From: PNMQ01 sp964478775
Lineage (GTDB): Bacteria; Pseudomonadota; Alphaproteobacteria; Paracaedibacterales; CAIOTO01
DNA length: 13,746 nucleotides
Direction of reading: 5' to 3'
Assembly (NCBI GenBank): GCA_964478775.1
Contig: CAYZJC010000033.1
Span: 1 to 13,746 of the forward strand
In this document: piece after piece, positions 1 to 9,229 of the stretch
Position numbering within the stretch: position 1 is the first letter of the stretch
Layout: each line of letters starts with the position of its first letter
Translations under genes and position numbers: made by a program
The notes under the pieces: generated by a model
The model's input: only the letters and a program-made list of their open reading frames with translations
What the model was told of the DNA's origin: nothing
Database searches by the model: none

Positions 1-200
1 TGCATCATCTTTTTTATAACGTGCCATGCCAATTTTCCTATTTTTTTCTAAAGTCAGTAGCATTATTTAAAAGGGTCTCACCTGATTTTAACGCTGCACG
101 TTCTTGCTGCATAATGTCCTTCAATATATAAATAAGGGTCCCCAGCCTTTTTATTCTTTTCTTTATCTATTAAATATCTCACCTTCTCTAGCCAATTCAT
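1..200 (-). pseudogene. Frameshifted remnant of a second immunity-like gene (runs off left edge)
   Basis: An ATG at 198-200 opens a frame beginning MNWLEKVRYLIDKEKNKK, two bases after the stop of the toxin tail at 203. That frame dies after 40 residues (stop at 78-80). A different frame continues sensibly from about 118-120 as DIMQQERAALKSGETLLNNA and stops at 38-40. A third frame then runs on to the window edge across a seven-A tract (minus strand, 41-47). Two single-base slips would rejoin the pieces into one reading frame, so I read it as a decayed gene. The position directly after a toxin C-terminus suggests an immunity gene; that is inference from layout only, and I do not recognise the family. 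A sequencing error at the homopolymer could explain the second slip but less easily the first. Confidence 0.45.
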
Positions 201-202
201 AT

Positions 203-406
203 TTATTTCAACCCTTTTTCTATGATATTAACGCCAGTAATGGGTGTGCCTTCTGACATTTTCGCTAGTTGATGTCTAATTTGTGAGCCTACTAAAGTAT
301 TGACTGATTTGTCTAACATTGAAAGTGATGAATGATGATCTAACCCACCTAACTGCAGTTCGTGCACATGGTCAGCATGCTTACCTTTTATAAGCGATAC
401 ATTCTT
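203..406 (-). pseudogene. Orphan C-terminal tail of a polymorphic (CDI-type) toxin
   Basis: The frame between an in-frame TAG (407-409) and a TAA (203-205) encodes 67 residues with no good start codon. It carries the motif DHVHELQLGG, then LDKSVNTLVGSQIRHQL and a GTPITGV ending. From memory this pattern (HELQLGG...LD..VN..LG.QI..QI...GT.I) is common at the extreme C-terminus of Rhs/CdiA-type polymorphic toxins, where it closes a nuclease-like domain. Only the tail survives: the front of the toxin is missing and the frame overlaps the last codons of the functional immunity gene (381-406). Such headless tails are typical of orphan toxin modules left when a new toxin/immunity pair recombines in ahead of an older one. 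It is unlikely to be expressed alone. Confidence 0.6.
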
Positions 407-833
407 CTATATTATTGGGAATATCTCCATATTTTGAACGTTCTTCTTCAAAAGCGATTGTTGGTAATTTATATTTTTTCCCCACTTGAATTAATGCTTC
501 TAGGGCTGCAATCATGAAAATATCACGCAATAAATCAAGGTTGTTTTGATCTGCCCACTGTAAAATTTCCATGTCGAGTTCTAAGGAAATGGGTAAATCA
601 CCATCTTTTTTGTTAATACGTTCATACCGTAATTTTAAATCATTTTTAATACCGTATAGATATAGTAAGGCAATCCATTTATAAGGAACCAATAAATGAC
701 CCCATTTTTCTTTTACGATCTCATCTAAATATAATTCTACAGGCTTCATTAATTTTAAATCGTTTTTAACTCTTCCTTTTACCAAAGCAACGGCACCCAC
801 CAATGTAAAATCATTTCCAAATTTATCACTCAT
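381..833 (-). CDS. Putative immunity protein for the adjacent GIY-YIG-like toxin
   Basis: A 150-residue soluble protein without signal peptide or membrane segment, so presumably cytoplasmic. Its ATG (831-833) follows the toxin stop (834-836) with no gap. The AAAGGA lying in the last toxin codons is its likely ribosome binding site, which implies translational coupling. Position directly after a toxin C-terminus is the classic place for a cognate immunity gene, so I infer that it binds and blocks the nuclease domain to protect self and siblings. Visible blocks are LPISLELDMEILQWADQNN, DIFMIAALEALI and EEERSKYGDIPNNIEEC. These recall the Imm39-type immunity proteins, but that is recollection and unverified. 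The gene looks more A+T-rich than the central part of the big gene. A 19-bp direct repeat (631-649 and 751-769, 120 bp apart) makes the twin peptides KNDLKL. Confidence 0.7.
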   Translation of the reverse strand: MSDKFGNDFTLVGAVALVKGRVKNDLKLMKPVELYLDEIVKEKWGHLLVPYKWIALLYLYGIKNDLKLRYERINKKDGDLPISLELDMEILQWADQNNLDLLRDIFMIAALEALIQVGKKYKLPTIAFEEERSKYGDIPNNIEECIAYKR

Positions 834-3800
834 CTATCTATTTCCTTTATTGCCAGGTAATTTATCTGTGCCAAATAATTTTCTGTATCTTTCAATTGTG
901 CCTGTTTCCCATTGGCGCGCTTCAGCTTTGTTTGGAAACTGTGCACGAATCTCAGATTTAAAATTTTCATTTGTTTCTTTTCTGAGCTTTTTAACTTGCT
1001 GTTGTGCCCGCTTCGACTGCCCAAACTTATTAACCCCTTGTGTGCTTTCTCCAACTTTATAAAGCTTCCCATTAGCATCTCTAATGACATACACATGGGT
1101 ATCGCCCACATAATGGCGGGAATTTCCATGTATCTTTTTGATACCAGTATCCGAAGCTAAATCAAGCGCCTTTATAGATCTTGTAGCATCTGTAGAGGCA
1201 AAAGCTAACTGCTTACCTAATTTACCAGCTCTTCTTTCAGCAAGTCTAGCGGCAATTTTAGCATAAACATGTGCGCTTACCTTGCCGGCACCTTTTATTA
1301 ATTTGCCGCCCACAAGGCCGATAGTACCCTCAACCACAAATGTGCCAGCTGCACCACCAACGGTTTGCTCGCCTTGATAAATATCATACCCTTGGTGACC
1401 AAGTGTTGTTAGTGTTCCAACACCAGCAGGCATACATTCAGCAACTGCAACCCCATAAGACTTCCAGTTTTTCCTGACATCATCTTTTAAGTCAATGACC
1501 ACATCTTTAATGACTGACAGTAACTCTTTGGCCTGCTCAGTTAAATGAGGGTTTTCCATCTCCTCTTGAATTAACAACAACTGCGCTGTATGGTGTGTGA
1601 AATCATCTAGCGAGGTTTGTACCGTTTCATCCCTCTCATAAGGGTCACTTATCGCCAAAGATGTCAGGTCATTTAGTAAGTTGTTTGTATCCTCTGCTGA
1701 TGGTTTTAAGTCACCTTCAGCTTTGGTTTGCGAACTGTCTTGATTAATCTCCTCTAAATCATTGAGTAAGTAACCAAGTTCATATGCAGCTTGCGCGTCT
1801 TCTTCACTAAAGCCAGCTTGTAATAACACATCTTCAAATGCAGCACTGGCTTCAAAAGCTTTTTCATCACATTCATTTAAAATGTCTTGCCATAAGTCTG
1901 CTTCACATAAATAGTTCACGTCCCCTTGCAGCTGATCTTGAAGGGTTTGCGCCCTTATTTCACGCAGTTGGTCTACCCTTTCTTCAACAGCTTTGGCATG
2001 AGTCATCGCAGGGATAGAGGCACCTAGTTCAAAAGCTTGTTGGCTGCGCCCTTGAAAGCCTGCCAGACCAGAGATACACCTATTAGCAAGCTGGGAAAAA
2101 TTATTAACTGCTTGCATGGCAGAAAATCTATCTTTATCTGTAGCGGCAAGCGGTGTGCCTTCTTGGTACGCAATTTCAACGTTATGAGTTGCTATTGCGG
2201 TTTCTTCAACGGGGGCAACGCTGTTAATCATCAATTCATTTAAGACAGACGCCCCTGCTGCGGTAATGGCGGCCGCCGCTTTATCTTTGTTTTCAGCAAC
2301 AAGGGCTGTGGTCCCTGCTGCCACAAGGGCTTTTGCCACATAATGAGTGAGCTCTGGTTGGTTACATATGCCAAAGTGTTCGCTAAAGGTGTTGGCGACC
2401 ATAGTTCCAACGGAATTGAGTGCCCCATCTCGCATCGTGTCACGGACATCAGCACCCGCCACAATGGCAACTGTTGCGTACACCATGGCACTTAACGCAG
2501 CCGTTTTTGCATGCTGGGAAGCGCGCGTTAGCACTTTTCCAATGGTAGTTGTTATCTTTTCAGCTTTAATGGTTTGGTTTGCTATTTTAGAGGCAGCGGT
2601 ATTGGTAATAGGAATATTATTATAGGTTCCAACCCCTTGTAAGACGCTGGCACTAGCCATTGAACATACCATACTCACTAATGTGTCTTTCGTGGCCGTC
2701 AGTCTTAAGGCTTCACCCACATCGCCTTTGGCAACAGCTAAATTAACGGCAACTTTTGCTGCAAGTGTTGTCACCCCTGCTGTCACGCCAGCTGTCATCA
2801 TGTAGCCGGCATTGGTAAGGGCAACAACTGTTGAACCCGCACCTATTGCAGATTGCGCACCTGCAAATGCGGCTGTTTCACAAAACAAAGCCCCTGAAGA
2901 AGTCGCCGCCGCCGCACCAGGAACGCCTATCGTCATTCCACTGGCACCTGCAGCATACCCGCCAAGATAACTTGCCGCGCCAGCGGTTGCAATAGCGGCT
3001 GCAAGTGCAATGACACCCAAGGCTAGAGGTCCGAAGGTGCTTACACTACATTCACTCAGCTCTTGCACGTTTTGTAAATTAACCGTTAGAAATTGGGTGT
3101 TATCATCCACAATCACTTTTTCTAAGAACGCCTTCATGGCTGTATCATCAAATGATTTTGTAAAAGAGAATTCATTCTTGTTTTGTTTTTGTTTTGAGCA
3201 AAATTCGGTCACAAATTCCATAATGATTTTGTCGGCATTCACACGCACAGGGCAATTGGTCTTACAAGCCACATGTGTGGTCGCTGCGTTCGATTGACCG
3301 TCACTTGACACCCACACCAAATCACTACTCGTCTCAGAATAAGAACTATATTCAATTGACGTGCCTTGTGCAAAATACACTAACTTTGCTGTGATATCGG
3401 CTAGTTTTCCTTGAATATCTACTTGTTTGAGGTAGGCATAGTCACCATTGGCCACAATGCGCATCGTTTCCATATCAAAGATATTGCCTTTAGATTTAAT
3501 ATAACCTTCCGTTCTTGTGACTTCATCTCGTGAACACCAACCTTTGTCAAGGTAATGGTAAGAATAGTGATGTTCGTCATTAAGGGCATCTAAGGTGAAA
3601 TCTTTTTCACAGCGTACATCTAAGTCTCCAACACGGTACGAAACATTTGCCCAATTGGCATTTCCCCCAATTTCTTCAACGCAAGAACCGCGTTTTCCGT
3701 TGTCGTCTTCTACAATAAATTGCGCACCATGATGGGTGATATCTTGAATAGTTGTGGTCGACTTATAGCCATAAAACACTTGCTTATTATCAACGCGTTC

Positions 3801-6800
3801 AGGTGCTTTTATGCTATCGCCGCCAACTTTATTTTCAATTTTCTCTTGTGATTCAATCTTAATGTGGCCTAAGGTTTGGTCACCCTCAACATGCAAATGA
3901 ACCCCTTGCTTACCATAGATTTCAGAGGTCTTCTTGATGCTTTCAAGGGAACTGTGGTTGACTTGTGTAACATTTTTACCCGTTTGCAAGGTGGCATCTT
4001 CTTTAACGTGGATCTTTGTTGTACCGTCAGATTGAATGGAAAAATTGCTTGCTTGCATTGTTTTGTTAACATTGATATCAAGTGTAGCTTCTGTTTCGCC
4101 CTTATAAGCTTGGATATCTACATTATCTAAACCTAAGGTGTTAACATCTATATCAACTTGGTTTGCAATGATAGCATTGGCGCGCTCTTGTGGTTTTGCA
4201 ACTTGCACATACATTTCTTTTGTAATGACCAATTGCGGTAGCTGAACCAATGTTTGGCTGACCTCACCGTCAATCTTGACATATTCCAACACAACGGGGG
4301 TGTAGTACAACATACCCGCATCAGACAGTGCCAAAATTTGTTTTTGAACAGCTTCACTTGAAGACGTTAACAGCTTTGTGTCTAAATTTTTAAACGCACT
4401 TTCAACCGCAAGGCCATTGGCGTGGAGCTTATTAATTAAGGCTGTTCCCGCAAGGCCATTGATGTTGAGCCTTGAAAATATTTTTGCTGTGATATCCATC
4501 ATCACATGGTTTAAGGCCATGGGTGATAAGAACATGTGCGATGAGGCCCGTGGATCTGTTGAAAAACACTGATCAGGGTTAAATGTAAATGCGGGAAAAG
4601 GAAGGTCACGCTGGGTATCGTTTGTATCCACAGGCAAATAATACGTTGTACGGGACTGCCCGCTTTTGGTGAGCGATGATGGTGCTAAGCCTACTGGCTG
4701 AGACAGGTTTTGTCTGTGTGCTTGCCCCTTCAACGGCGCGGTTTCAATAATGCGTATAGCTGGATATTTTTGCGCCTGTTCAGGGGTTAACGTCTGAGGG
4801 GTTAAGGCTTGAAGCGCTAAGGTAGAAGCTGACGATTGTTCACTCCCCTTCCCTGGTTCTGCTTCATGCATAGCACTTGGCAACATGGAAAGCTCACGAA
4901 TACCTTGTGGTGTGATGCCAAATAAGGTTTGAGGGTTCAGGGTTTGAAGGGCAATAGAGCCAATGTCAACAACGTATGTATCTGCGATTTGTGTTGGTCT
5001 GATGTGGTCACCCAATACTTTTAAAACATCGGCTTTAATCGTGATATTGGGCGCAGATAAAGTCCCTGACAACAAGACATCGCCTAAATCCATAGACACA
5101 GCTTGACCTGCCATGATAATAGCTGGATGTGTTCTAATGATTTGGTCATGGTTGAATCTATCCTGGTCAGGATAACCCTTTTCACTTCTAAAGCTATCCC
5201 CTATCATGTAACCAACATCTTGCTCAGTGATTGCACGATAACTGCGATTCAATGTATTAGCCAGATATATAAAGTCACCACTATTTTTATAGTCTTCATT
5301 GATTGATACTGAAATTAATTTCGTATGTTGACTTATATAATTTCTACCATTCCTAATTTCATTCACTTTTACATTATCTATATAAATATTTTTATTAGAA
5401 AAGATAGAACTAGCTTCATTCGTAATGCGATTAGATATATTAAAGTGAATATCACCATTAATGGCTTTAATTTTCCCCCCTTCACTTTCCAAATAAGAAC
5501 GAATTATGGGGTATTCTTTAATAGACGCTAGTCTATTATTACCGCTTTTTGCAACAACTCTAATAGTTTTCTCAAAAAACGCAGTTTTTAAATCAGCTAG
5601 GTTCTTAAGATGCTGCGCTGTAAAGAACATATCCCTACCCGCTAATATCTGCCCTGTTTTATTTGTAATATCCAACAATGCTTTTAGGCGTAATTCTTGC
5701 GCACTATAGACAATACCAAAGTCATTATCAATGCTACCATTTTGACAATGCACATTGAGTCTTCCACCGGTTGTTATCATCGCGCCATTACGAATTTGGC
5801 TATACACTCCTGGGTTGTTGAATTCGCTTCCAAAAATGAGGTTATTGCCATTGGCATCCCTACTTAAGTCAAGCTTTGGCCCTTGCTTTGCATTACCATT
5901 ATACAAACCAGATTTAGCTGATAATTTACCATCATTTTTAATTCTAATCTTCCCAAACCGGTTATCTATAGACTTTTGCGTTGTGATGTCTGCATTTCCA
6001 AAGACTTGTATTTCCCCCATGGTGGCATTAGATTGTCCGTTTTGAAACGTGTCGGCAGTCAGGTGAAAAGTGCCAACTTTAAAAAGGTGCTTGTTAAAAA
6101 AATTACCAGATAAGGTCGCGTTTAAAGTTGAATGCAGCGTTAATGGACCTTCACTTTCAAAGATTGTGGCAGACAAAAAGATATGCTGCGTTTTAATATT
6201 TTTCTCACATTGTTTTAAAAGGAAAAAACTGTTTTGCCTCATTTCAGCGCGCACAGCCCCCTGCGTAGATATCTTCCCCAGTTCAAACACTTGATTTGTC
6301 ATGGACAATAGCAAATCATCGCTCACAAACAATTCCCCGCTATTGTTAATTGATGTCGATTGAAGTAACCCATTTTCTATAGCAACATTAGTGCCTTTGG
6401 CATACCCTATGGCAGCATTTGGTGCATACACACTTGCCCCTTGACCAAGCGTTAAGCTGTTAGTTTTAATTTTTCCTTTTTGAAAAGCAAATGTACCTAA
6501 AACGCTGATAGTTTCTGCTTCAAAAAGCACGTTATTTCCTTGCAAAAGAACTGTGCCAGCTAAAGTCAATTTCTTTACGGAACCGCTTAATTTTTTTTGA
6601 ATTGTGACATTTTTTAATATGCTGCTATCACTATTGACTAGGGTTAAGATATCAACAACTGTTTGCCCCTCTGGTTCATCTGCAATGCCCCATACTTTTT
6701 CAGCTGTCATCACCCCATTAAGGGCTGTAAAGTGACCTGTTACAGAAAATGTTTTAGCGGTGATATTGCCAGCATTGCTTTGAAAGGTTCCATTGTTAAT

Positions 6801-9173
6801 AAGGTCACCTTCTATGGTTAAGTCACTGCTTGCTGTCAGAACTGTACCAAACAATGACAAGGTCTTTACGGAACCGCTTAAGTGTTGTTGAATTGTGACA
6901 TTTTTTAATACGCTGCTATCACTCTGGACCAGGGCTAAGGTATCAACAATTGTTTTCCCCTCTGGTTTCTTAGGGTTGTCCATAATATGCTCAGCAGTTA
7001 TCACCCCATTAAGGGCTGTAAAGTGACCTGTCACAGCAAATATTTTAGCGGCGATATTGCCAGCATTGCTTTGAAAGGTTCCATTGTTAATAAGGTCACC
7101 TTCTATGGTTAAGTCACTGCTTTCTGTCAAAACTGTACCATATAACTTTAATGTTTTTACAGAACCGCTTAAATGTTGTTGAATTGTGACATTGTTTAAT
7201 AAATTACTATCACTCTTGACCAGGGTTAAGGTGTCAACAACTGTTTTCCCTTCTGGCTTGTCTTTTGTGCTAATAATGTTCTCAGCTGCCAGCACCCCAT
7301 TAAGGGCTGTAAAGTGACCTGTGACAAACAATGTTTTAGCGCTGATATTGCCAGCTTTGCTTTGAAATGTTCCATTGTTTAAAAGATGACCTTCTATGGT
7401 TAAGTCACTACTTGCTGTCAAAACTGTGCCATATAATGACAATGTTTTTACGGAACCGCTTAAAGTTTTAATGACTTCAACGTCTTCTAAAAGAATAATA
7501 TCTACTCCCCCTAATAGGTGCAACTGTTCAACGCGTGTTTTTTTTACCTTCTTTTCAAAACCGGCTAAGCTTGCAATATTATTCGCTTTTAAGTGGCCGC
7601 CTATTTGAATGGAACCCCCATTCAAAATATTCTCAATGATTATTTCGTTTAATTGTTGTTGTGTTTTACTAAAATTACTTTCAAATATATTTTCATTTCT
7701 AAGTGTTTTTAGCCTTCCTTGTAAAAGGCCAAGCTGCATGTCCCCTTTGTTCTCAATGCTAATTAATTGCAAGTCGCTAAGCGTTGAAACATTCACTTCA
7801 GCTTCTGGTGCGTTTGAAAACTTATCGCCAATGTGGTGCCATCTATCTGTTGTAAGGGTGCCGGTATTTGTAAACTCTGGCATTTGCAAGGTAAGGCTAT
7901 GGCTTTTGATCTCTCCATGATTTTGGGAAAGGTTGCTGGCCTTTATCATAAAATCATCAATCTCTAAATGCCCTTTTGCCACATTTTGAAACTGCTGTGT
8001 CTCAAGGGTGAGTTGTAAAGCGGCCATCTTTCCTTCATTTTGAAATGACGTTGTTTGCATATGCCCTTCAAGCTTCATGATGCCTGCATATGTGTTGGTA
8101 AGCGTATTAAGCGTGATATGTGAGGCAGCGCTTTGGCTTGCAAAATACCCTGCATTGTGAAGGGTTTCGAGTTGACCTTGGCTTTTTCCAACAATCACAA
8201 AGGTGCCACTATTCTTAAGGGTGATGCGCTCTTGAAAAAGTAAATCTGCCTTCATGAAGACCCCTTTAAGCGGTTGAGGCTGCGCTTGTGAGGCTGTCAT
8301 CACCTCATTCAGGTCTTGTGGGTTAATTTGGGCCTCGTTTTCTAAGGAAAATTCCCCTTTAAGGGTTACATCTTCTTGAAAGGCCATAAAGGCGTCATTG
8401 TAAAAGGTGTTTCGAAAGGCAAGCGTGGCTTTACCGGCAAGGTCGAAGTTTCCTTTGTTAAAGAACGACACATTTTCAAATAAAATATCTTGCTGTGTAT
8501 TTAGGCTTTGTGTGTTGACATATCTAAAGTCGTTAAAGTTATAAACACTCCCCTTCCCGCTCACTTTCGCCTGACCTGTCATTAGCATGCGACCATTATT
8601 GGTGAAGGTTGCACCGTGTTTTTTCTTTGTGTCGTTTAAAAACAATAATTGTGAAAGGGTAAGCTCGCCCTTATTGACATAATTACCGTCAGTACCAAGG
8701 GACAGTGACAATGTGCTAACGTTAAGCGCTTTTACCTGTTCGACTTCTTTTGCAGACACACCAAGTGTTGTCACGTGCATATCTGTATTAAAGACAACCT
8801 TTCCAGACTGGTTATTGACCCACAGTTGGTCAAGTTCTGTTTGTTTTTGCTCTACGGCAACAAGGTCACCCGTTAAAGTTAAGGCCCACTTTACGCCGTT
8901 GGCTTCAAAACAATAATGGTCATTGACAATAAAACCATTTTGATAGGCCCCTTCATGTTGAAAGGAAACAATACCTGTATCTTTTTCCTTTGTGACAGGA
9001 ATAAGTAAGGGGGGAAGATCTTGGTTTTGGGTAAAACCAATCTCATAGCGTGCAAATAAGCGCCCCTCTTGTTCTATATACGAAGGCTGGGAAAACGCAT
9101 AATACGGGTACAAGACCTGCGTTATAAAACCAAAGAGTGTGCACCATTTTATAATTGATTGGAAAAAGTTCAT
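834..9173 (-). CDS. Giant filamentous-haemagglutinin-like exoprotein with C-terminal GIY-YIG-like toxin (CdiA-like)
   Basis: 2,779 residues. The N-terminus has a basic/hydrophobic signal peptide with a likely cut near AFS/Q (residue ~28). Residues ~30-1400 are rich in N-x-G and hydrophobic alternation typical of beta-helix adhesins, including three 97-residue tandem repeats at 571-861. Residues ~2040-2180 are Ala/Gly-rich with a DUF637-like stretch (NLAVAKGDVGEALRLTA, then VLQG). Residues ~2570-2690 form a Gly-rich pretoxin segment. The last 87 residues (2693-2779) read HVYVIRD..GKLYKVGES, an Arg-containing helix (VKKLRKE), a Glu in ARQWETGTIERY and LPGNKGNR. These match the Tyr/Tyr/Arg/Glu/Asn order of GIY-YIG nucleases in the T5orf172-like YKxG variant. 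By analogy with CdiA it would deliver the nuclease to neighbouring cells. I see no canonical TPS secretion domain, no VENN motif and no TpsB partner. The start has AGAGGTG about 6 nt upstream. Confidence 0.85.
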   Translation of the reverse strand: MNFFQSIIKWCTLFGFITQVLYPYYAFSQPSYIEQEGRLFARYEIGFTQNQDLPPLLIPVTKEKDTGIVSFQHEGAYQNGFIVNDHYCFEANGVKWALTLTGDLVAVEQKQTELDQLWVNNQSGKVVFNTDMHVTTLGVSAKEVEQVKALNVSTLSLSLGTDGNYVNKGELTLSQLLFLNDTKKKHGATFTNNGRMLMTGQAKVSGKGSVYNFNDFRYVNTQSLNTQQDILFENVSFFNKGNFDLAGKATLAFRNTFYNDAFMAFQEDVTLKGEFSLENEAQINPQDLNEVMTASQAQPQPLKGVFMKADLLFQERITLKNSGTFVIVGKSQGQLETLHNAGYFASQSAASHITLNTLTNTYAGIMKLEGHMQTTSFQNEGKMAALQLTLETQQFQNVAKGHLEIDDFMIKASNLSQNHGEIKSHSLTLQMPEFTNTGTLTTDRWHHIGDKFSNAPEAEVNVSTLSDLQLISIENKGDMQLGLLQGRLKTLRNENIFESNFSKTQQQLNEIIIENILNGGSIQIGGHLKANNIASLAGFEKKVKKTRVEQLHLLGGVDIILLEDVEVIKTLSGSVKTLSLYGTVLTASSDLTIEGHLLNNGTFQSKAGNISAKTLFVTGHFTALNGVLAAENIISTKDKPEGKTVVDTLTLVKSDSNLLNNVTIQQHLSGSVKTLKLYGTVLTESSDLTIEGDLINNGTFQSNAGNIAAKIFAVTGHFTALNGVITAEHIMDNPKKPEGKTIVDTLALVQSDSSVLKNVTIQQHLSGSVKTLSLFGTVLTASSDLTIEGDLINNGTFQSNAGNITAKTFSVTGHFTALNGVMTAEKVWGIADEPEGQTVVDILTLVNSDSSILKNVTIQKKLSGSVKKLTLAGTVLLQGNNVLFEAETISVLGTFAFQKGKIKTNSLTLGQGASVYAPNAAIGYAKGTNVAIENGLLQSTSINNSGELFVSDDLLLSMTNQVFELGKISTQGAVRAEMRQNSFFLLKQCEKNIKTQHIFLSATIFESEGPLTLHSTLNATLSGNFFNKHLFKVGTFHLTADTFQNGQSNATMGEIQVFGNADITTQKSIDNRFGKIRIKNDGKLSAKSGLYNGNAKQGPKLDLSRDANGNNLIFGSEFNNPGVYSQIRNGAMITTGGRLNVHCQNGSIDNDFGIVYSAQELRLKALLDITNKTGQILAGRDMFFTAQHLKNLADLKTAFFEKTIRVVAKSGNNRLASIKEYPIIRSYLESEGGKIKAINGDIHFNISNRITNEASSIFSNKNIYIDNVKVNEIRNGRNYISQHTKLISVSINEDYKNSGDFIYLANTLNRSYRAITEQDVGYMIGDSFRSEKGYPDQDRFNHDQIIRTHPAIIMAGQAVSMDLGDVLLSGTLSAPNITIKADVLKVLGDHIRPTQIADTYVVDIGSIALQTLNPQTLFGITPQGIRELSMLPSAMHEAEPGKGSEQSSASTLALQALTPQTLTPEQAQKYPAIRIIETAPLKGQAHRQNLSQPVGLAPSSLTKSGQSRTTYYLPVDTNDTQRDLPFPAFTFNPDQCFSTDPRASSHMFLSPMALNHVMMDITAKIFSRLNINGLAGTALINKLHANGLAVESAFKNLDTKLLTSSSEAVQKQILALSDAGMLYYTPVVLEYVKIDGEVSQTLVQLPQLVITKEMYVQVAKPQERANAIIANQVDIDVNTLGLDNVDIQAYKGETEATLDINVNKTMQASNFSIQSDGTTKIHVKEDATLQTGKNVTQVNHSSLESIKKTSEIYGKQGVHLHVEGDQTLGHIKIESQEKIENKVGGDSIKAPERVDNKQVFYGYKSTTTIQDITHHGAQFIVEDDNGKRGSCVEEIGGNANWANVSYRVGDLDVRCEKDFTLDALNDEHHYSYHYLDKGWCSRDEVTRTEGYIKSKGNIFDMETMRIVANGDYAYLKQVDIQGKLADITAKLVYFAQGTSIEYSSYSETSSDLVWVSSDGQSNAATTHVACKTNCPVRVNADKIIMEFVTEFCSKQKQNKNEFSFTKSFDDTAMKAFLEKVIVDDNTQFLTVNLQNVQELSECSVSTFGPLALGVIALAAAIATAGAASYLGGYAAGASGMTIGVPGAAAATSSGALFCETAAFAGAQSAIGAGSTVVALTNAGYMMTAGVTAGVTTLAAKVAVNLAVAKGDVGEALRLTATKDTLVSMVCSMASASVLQGVGTYNNIPITNTAASKIANQTIKAEKITTTIGKVLTRASQHAKTAALSAMVYATVAIVAGADVRDTMRDGALNSVGTMVANTFSEHFGICNQPELTHYVAKALVAAGTTALVAENKDKAAAAITAAGASVLNELMINSVAPVEETAIATHNVEIAYQEGTPLAATDKDRFSAMQAVNNFSQLANRCISGLAGFQGRSQQAFELGASIPAMTHAKAVEERVDQLREIRAQTLQDQLQGDVNYLCEADLWQDILNECDEKAFEASAAFEDVLLQAGFSEEDAQAAYELGYLLNDLEEINQDSSQTKAEGDLKPSAEDTNNLLNDLTSLAISDPYERDETVQTSLDDFTHHTAQLLLIQEEMENPHLTEQAKELLSVIKDVVIDLKDDVRKNWKSYGVAVAECMPAGVGTLTTLGHQGYDIYQGEQTVGGAAGTFVVEGTIGLVGGKLIKGAGKVSAHVYAKIAARLAERRAGKLGKQLAFASTDATRSIKALDLASDTGIKKIHGNSRHYVGDTHVYVIRDANGKLYKVGESTQGVNKFGQSKRAQQQVKKLRKETNENFKSEIRAQFPNKAEARQWETGTIERYRKLFGTDKLPGNKGNR
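6591..7463 (-). repeat. Three tandem 291-bp repeats (97-residue units) inside the exoprotein gene
   Basis: The marker acRgaaccgctta recurs at 6577, 6868, 7159 and 7450, an exact 291-bp period. Each unit starts LSGSVKTL, contains SSDLTIEG, NNGTFQS and VTGHFTALNGV, and ends NVTIQ. Units cover residues 571-667, 668-764 and 765-861; a fourth copy is abandoned after LSGSVKKL. The units are highly similar in DNA as well as protein, so the amplification is recent or maintained by gene conversion. They probably add turns to the extracellular beta-helix stalk. Confidence 0.9.
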
Positions 9174-9203
9174 GACGCACCTCTTAAAGCAGGGAAGATA
9201 TAA

Positions 9204-9229
9204 CTATATTCAGTCAATAACGAATATAG
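9204..9229. promoter_or_regulatory. Inverted repeat (putative operator) over the exoprotein promoter
   Basis: Perfect 8-bp arms CTATATTC (9204-9211) and GAATATAG (9222-9229) flank a 10-bp spacer that contains the -10 hexamer of the exoprotein promoter. A dimeric repressor bound here would block transcription. No regulator gene can be assigned from the window. Confidence 0.5.

Noticed and set aside
6591..7463. Regularly spaced repeats as a CRISPR-like array
   Set aside because: Unit length is 291 bp with near-identical content throughout and an intact reading frame; it is a coding repeat.
7609..7920. Open frames of 60-100 codons on the plus strand opposite the exoprotein gene (for example here, and 3010-3297, 5755-6045)
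   Set aside because: They lie antisense to a clearly coding 8.3-kb frame, lack ribosome binding sites and recognisable domains, and have Cys/Phe/Ser-rich shadow composition.
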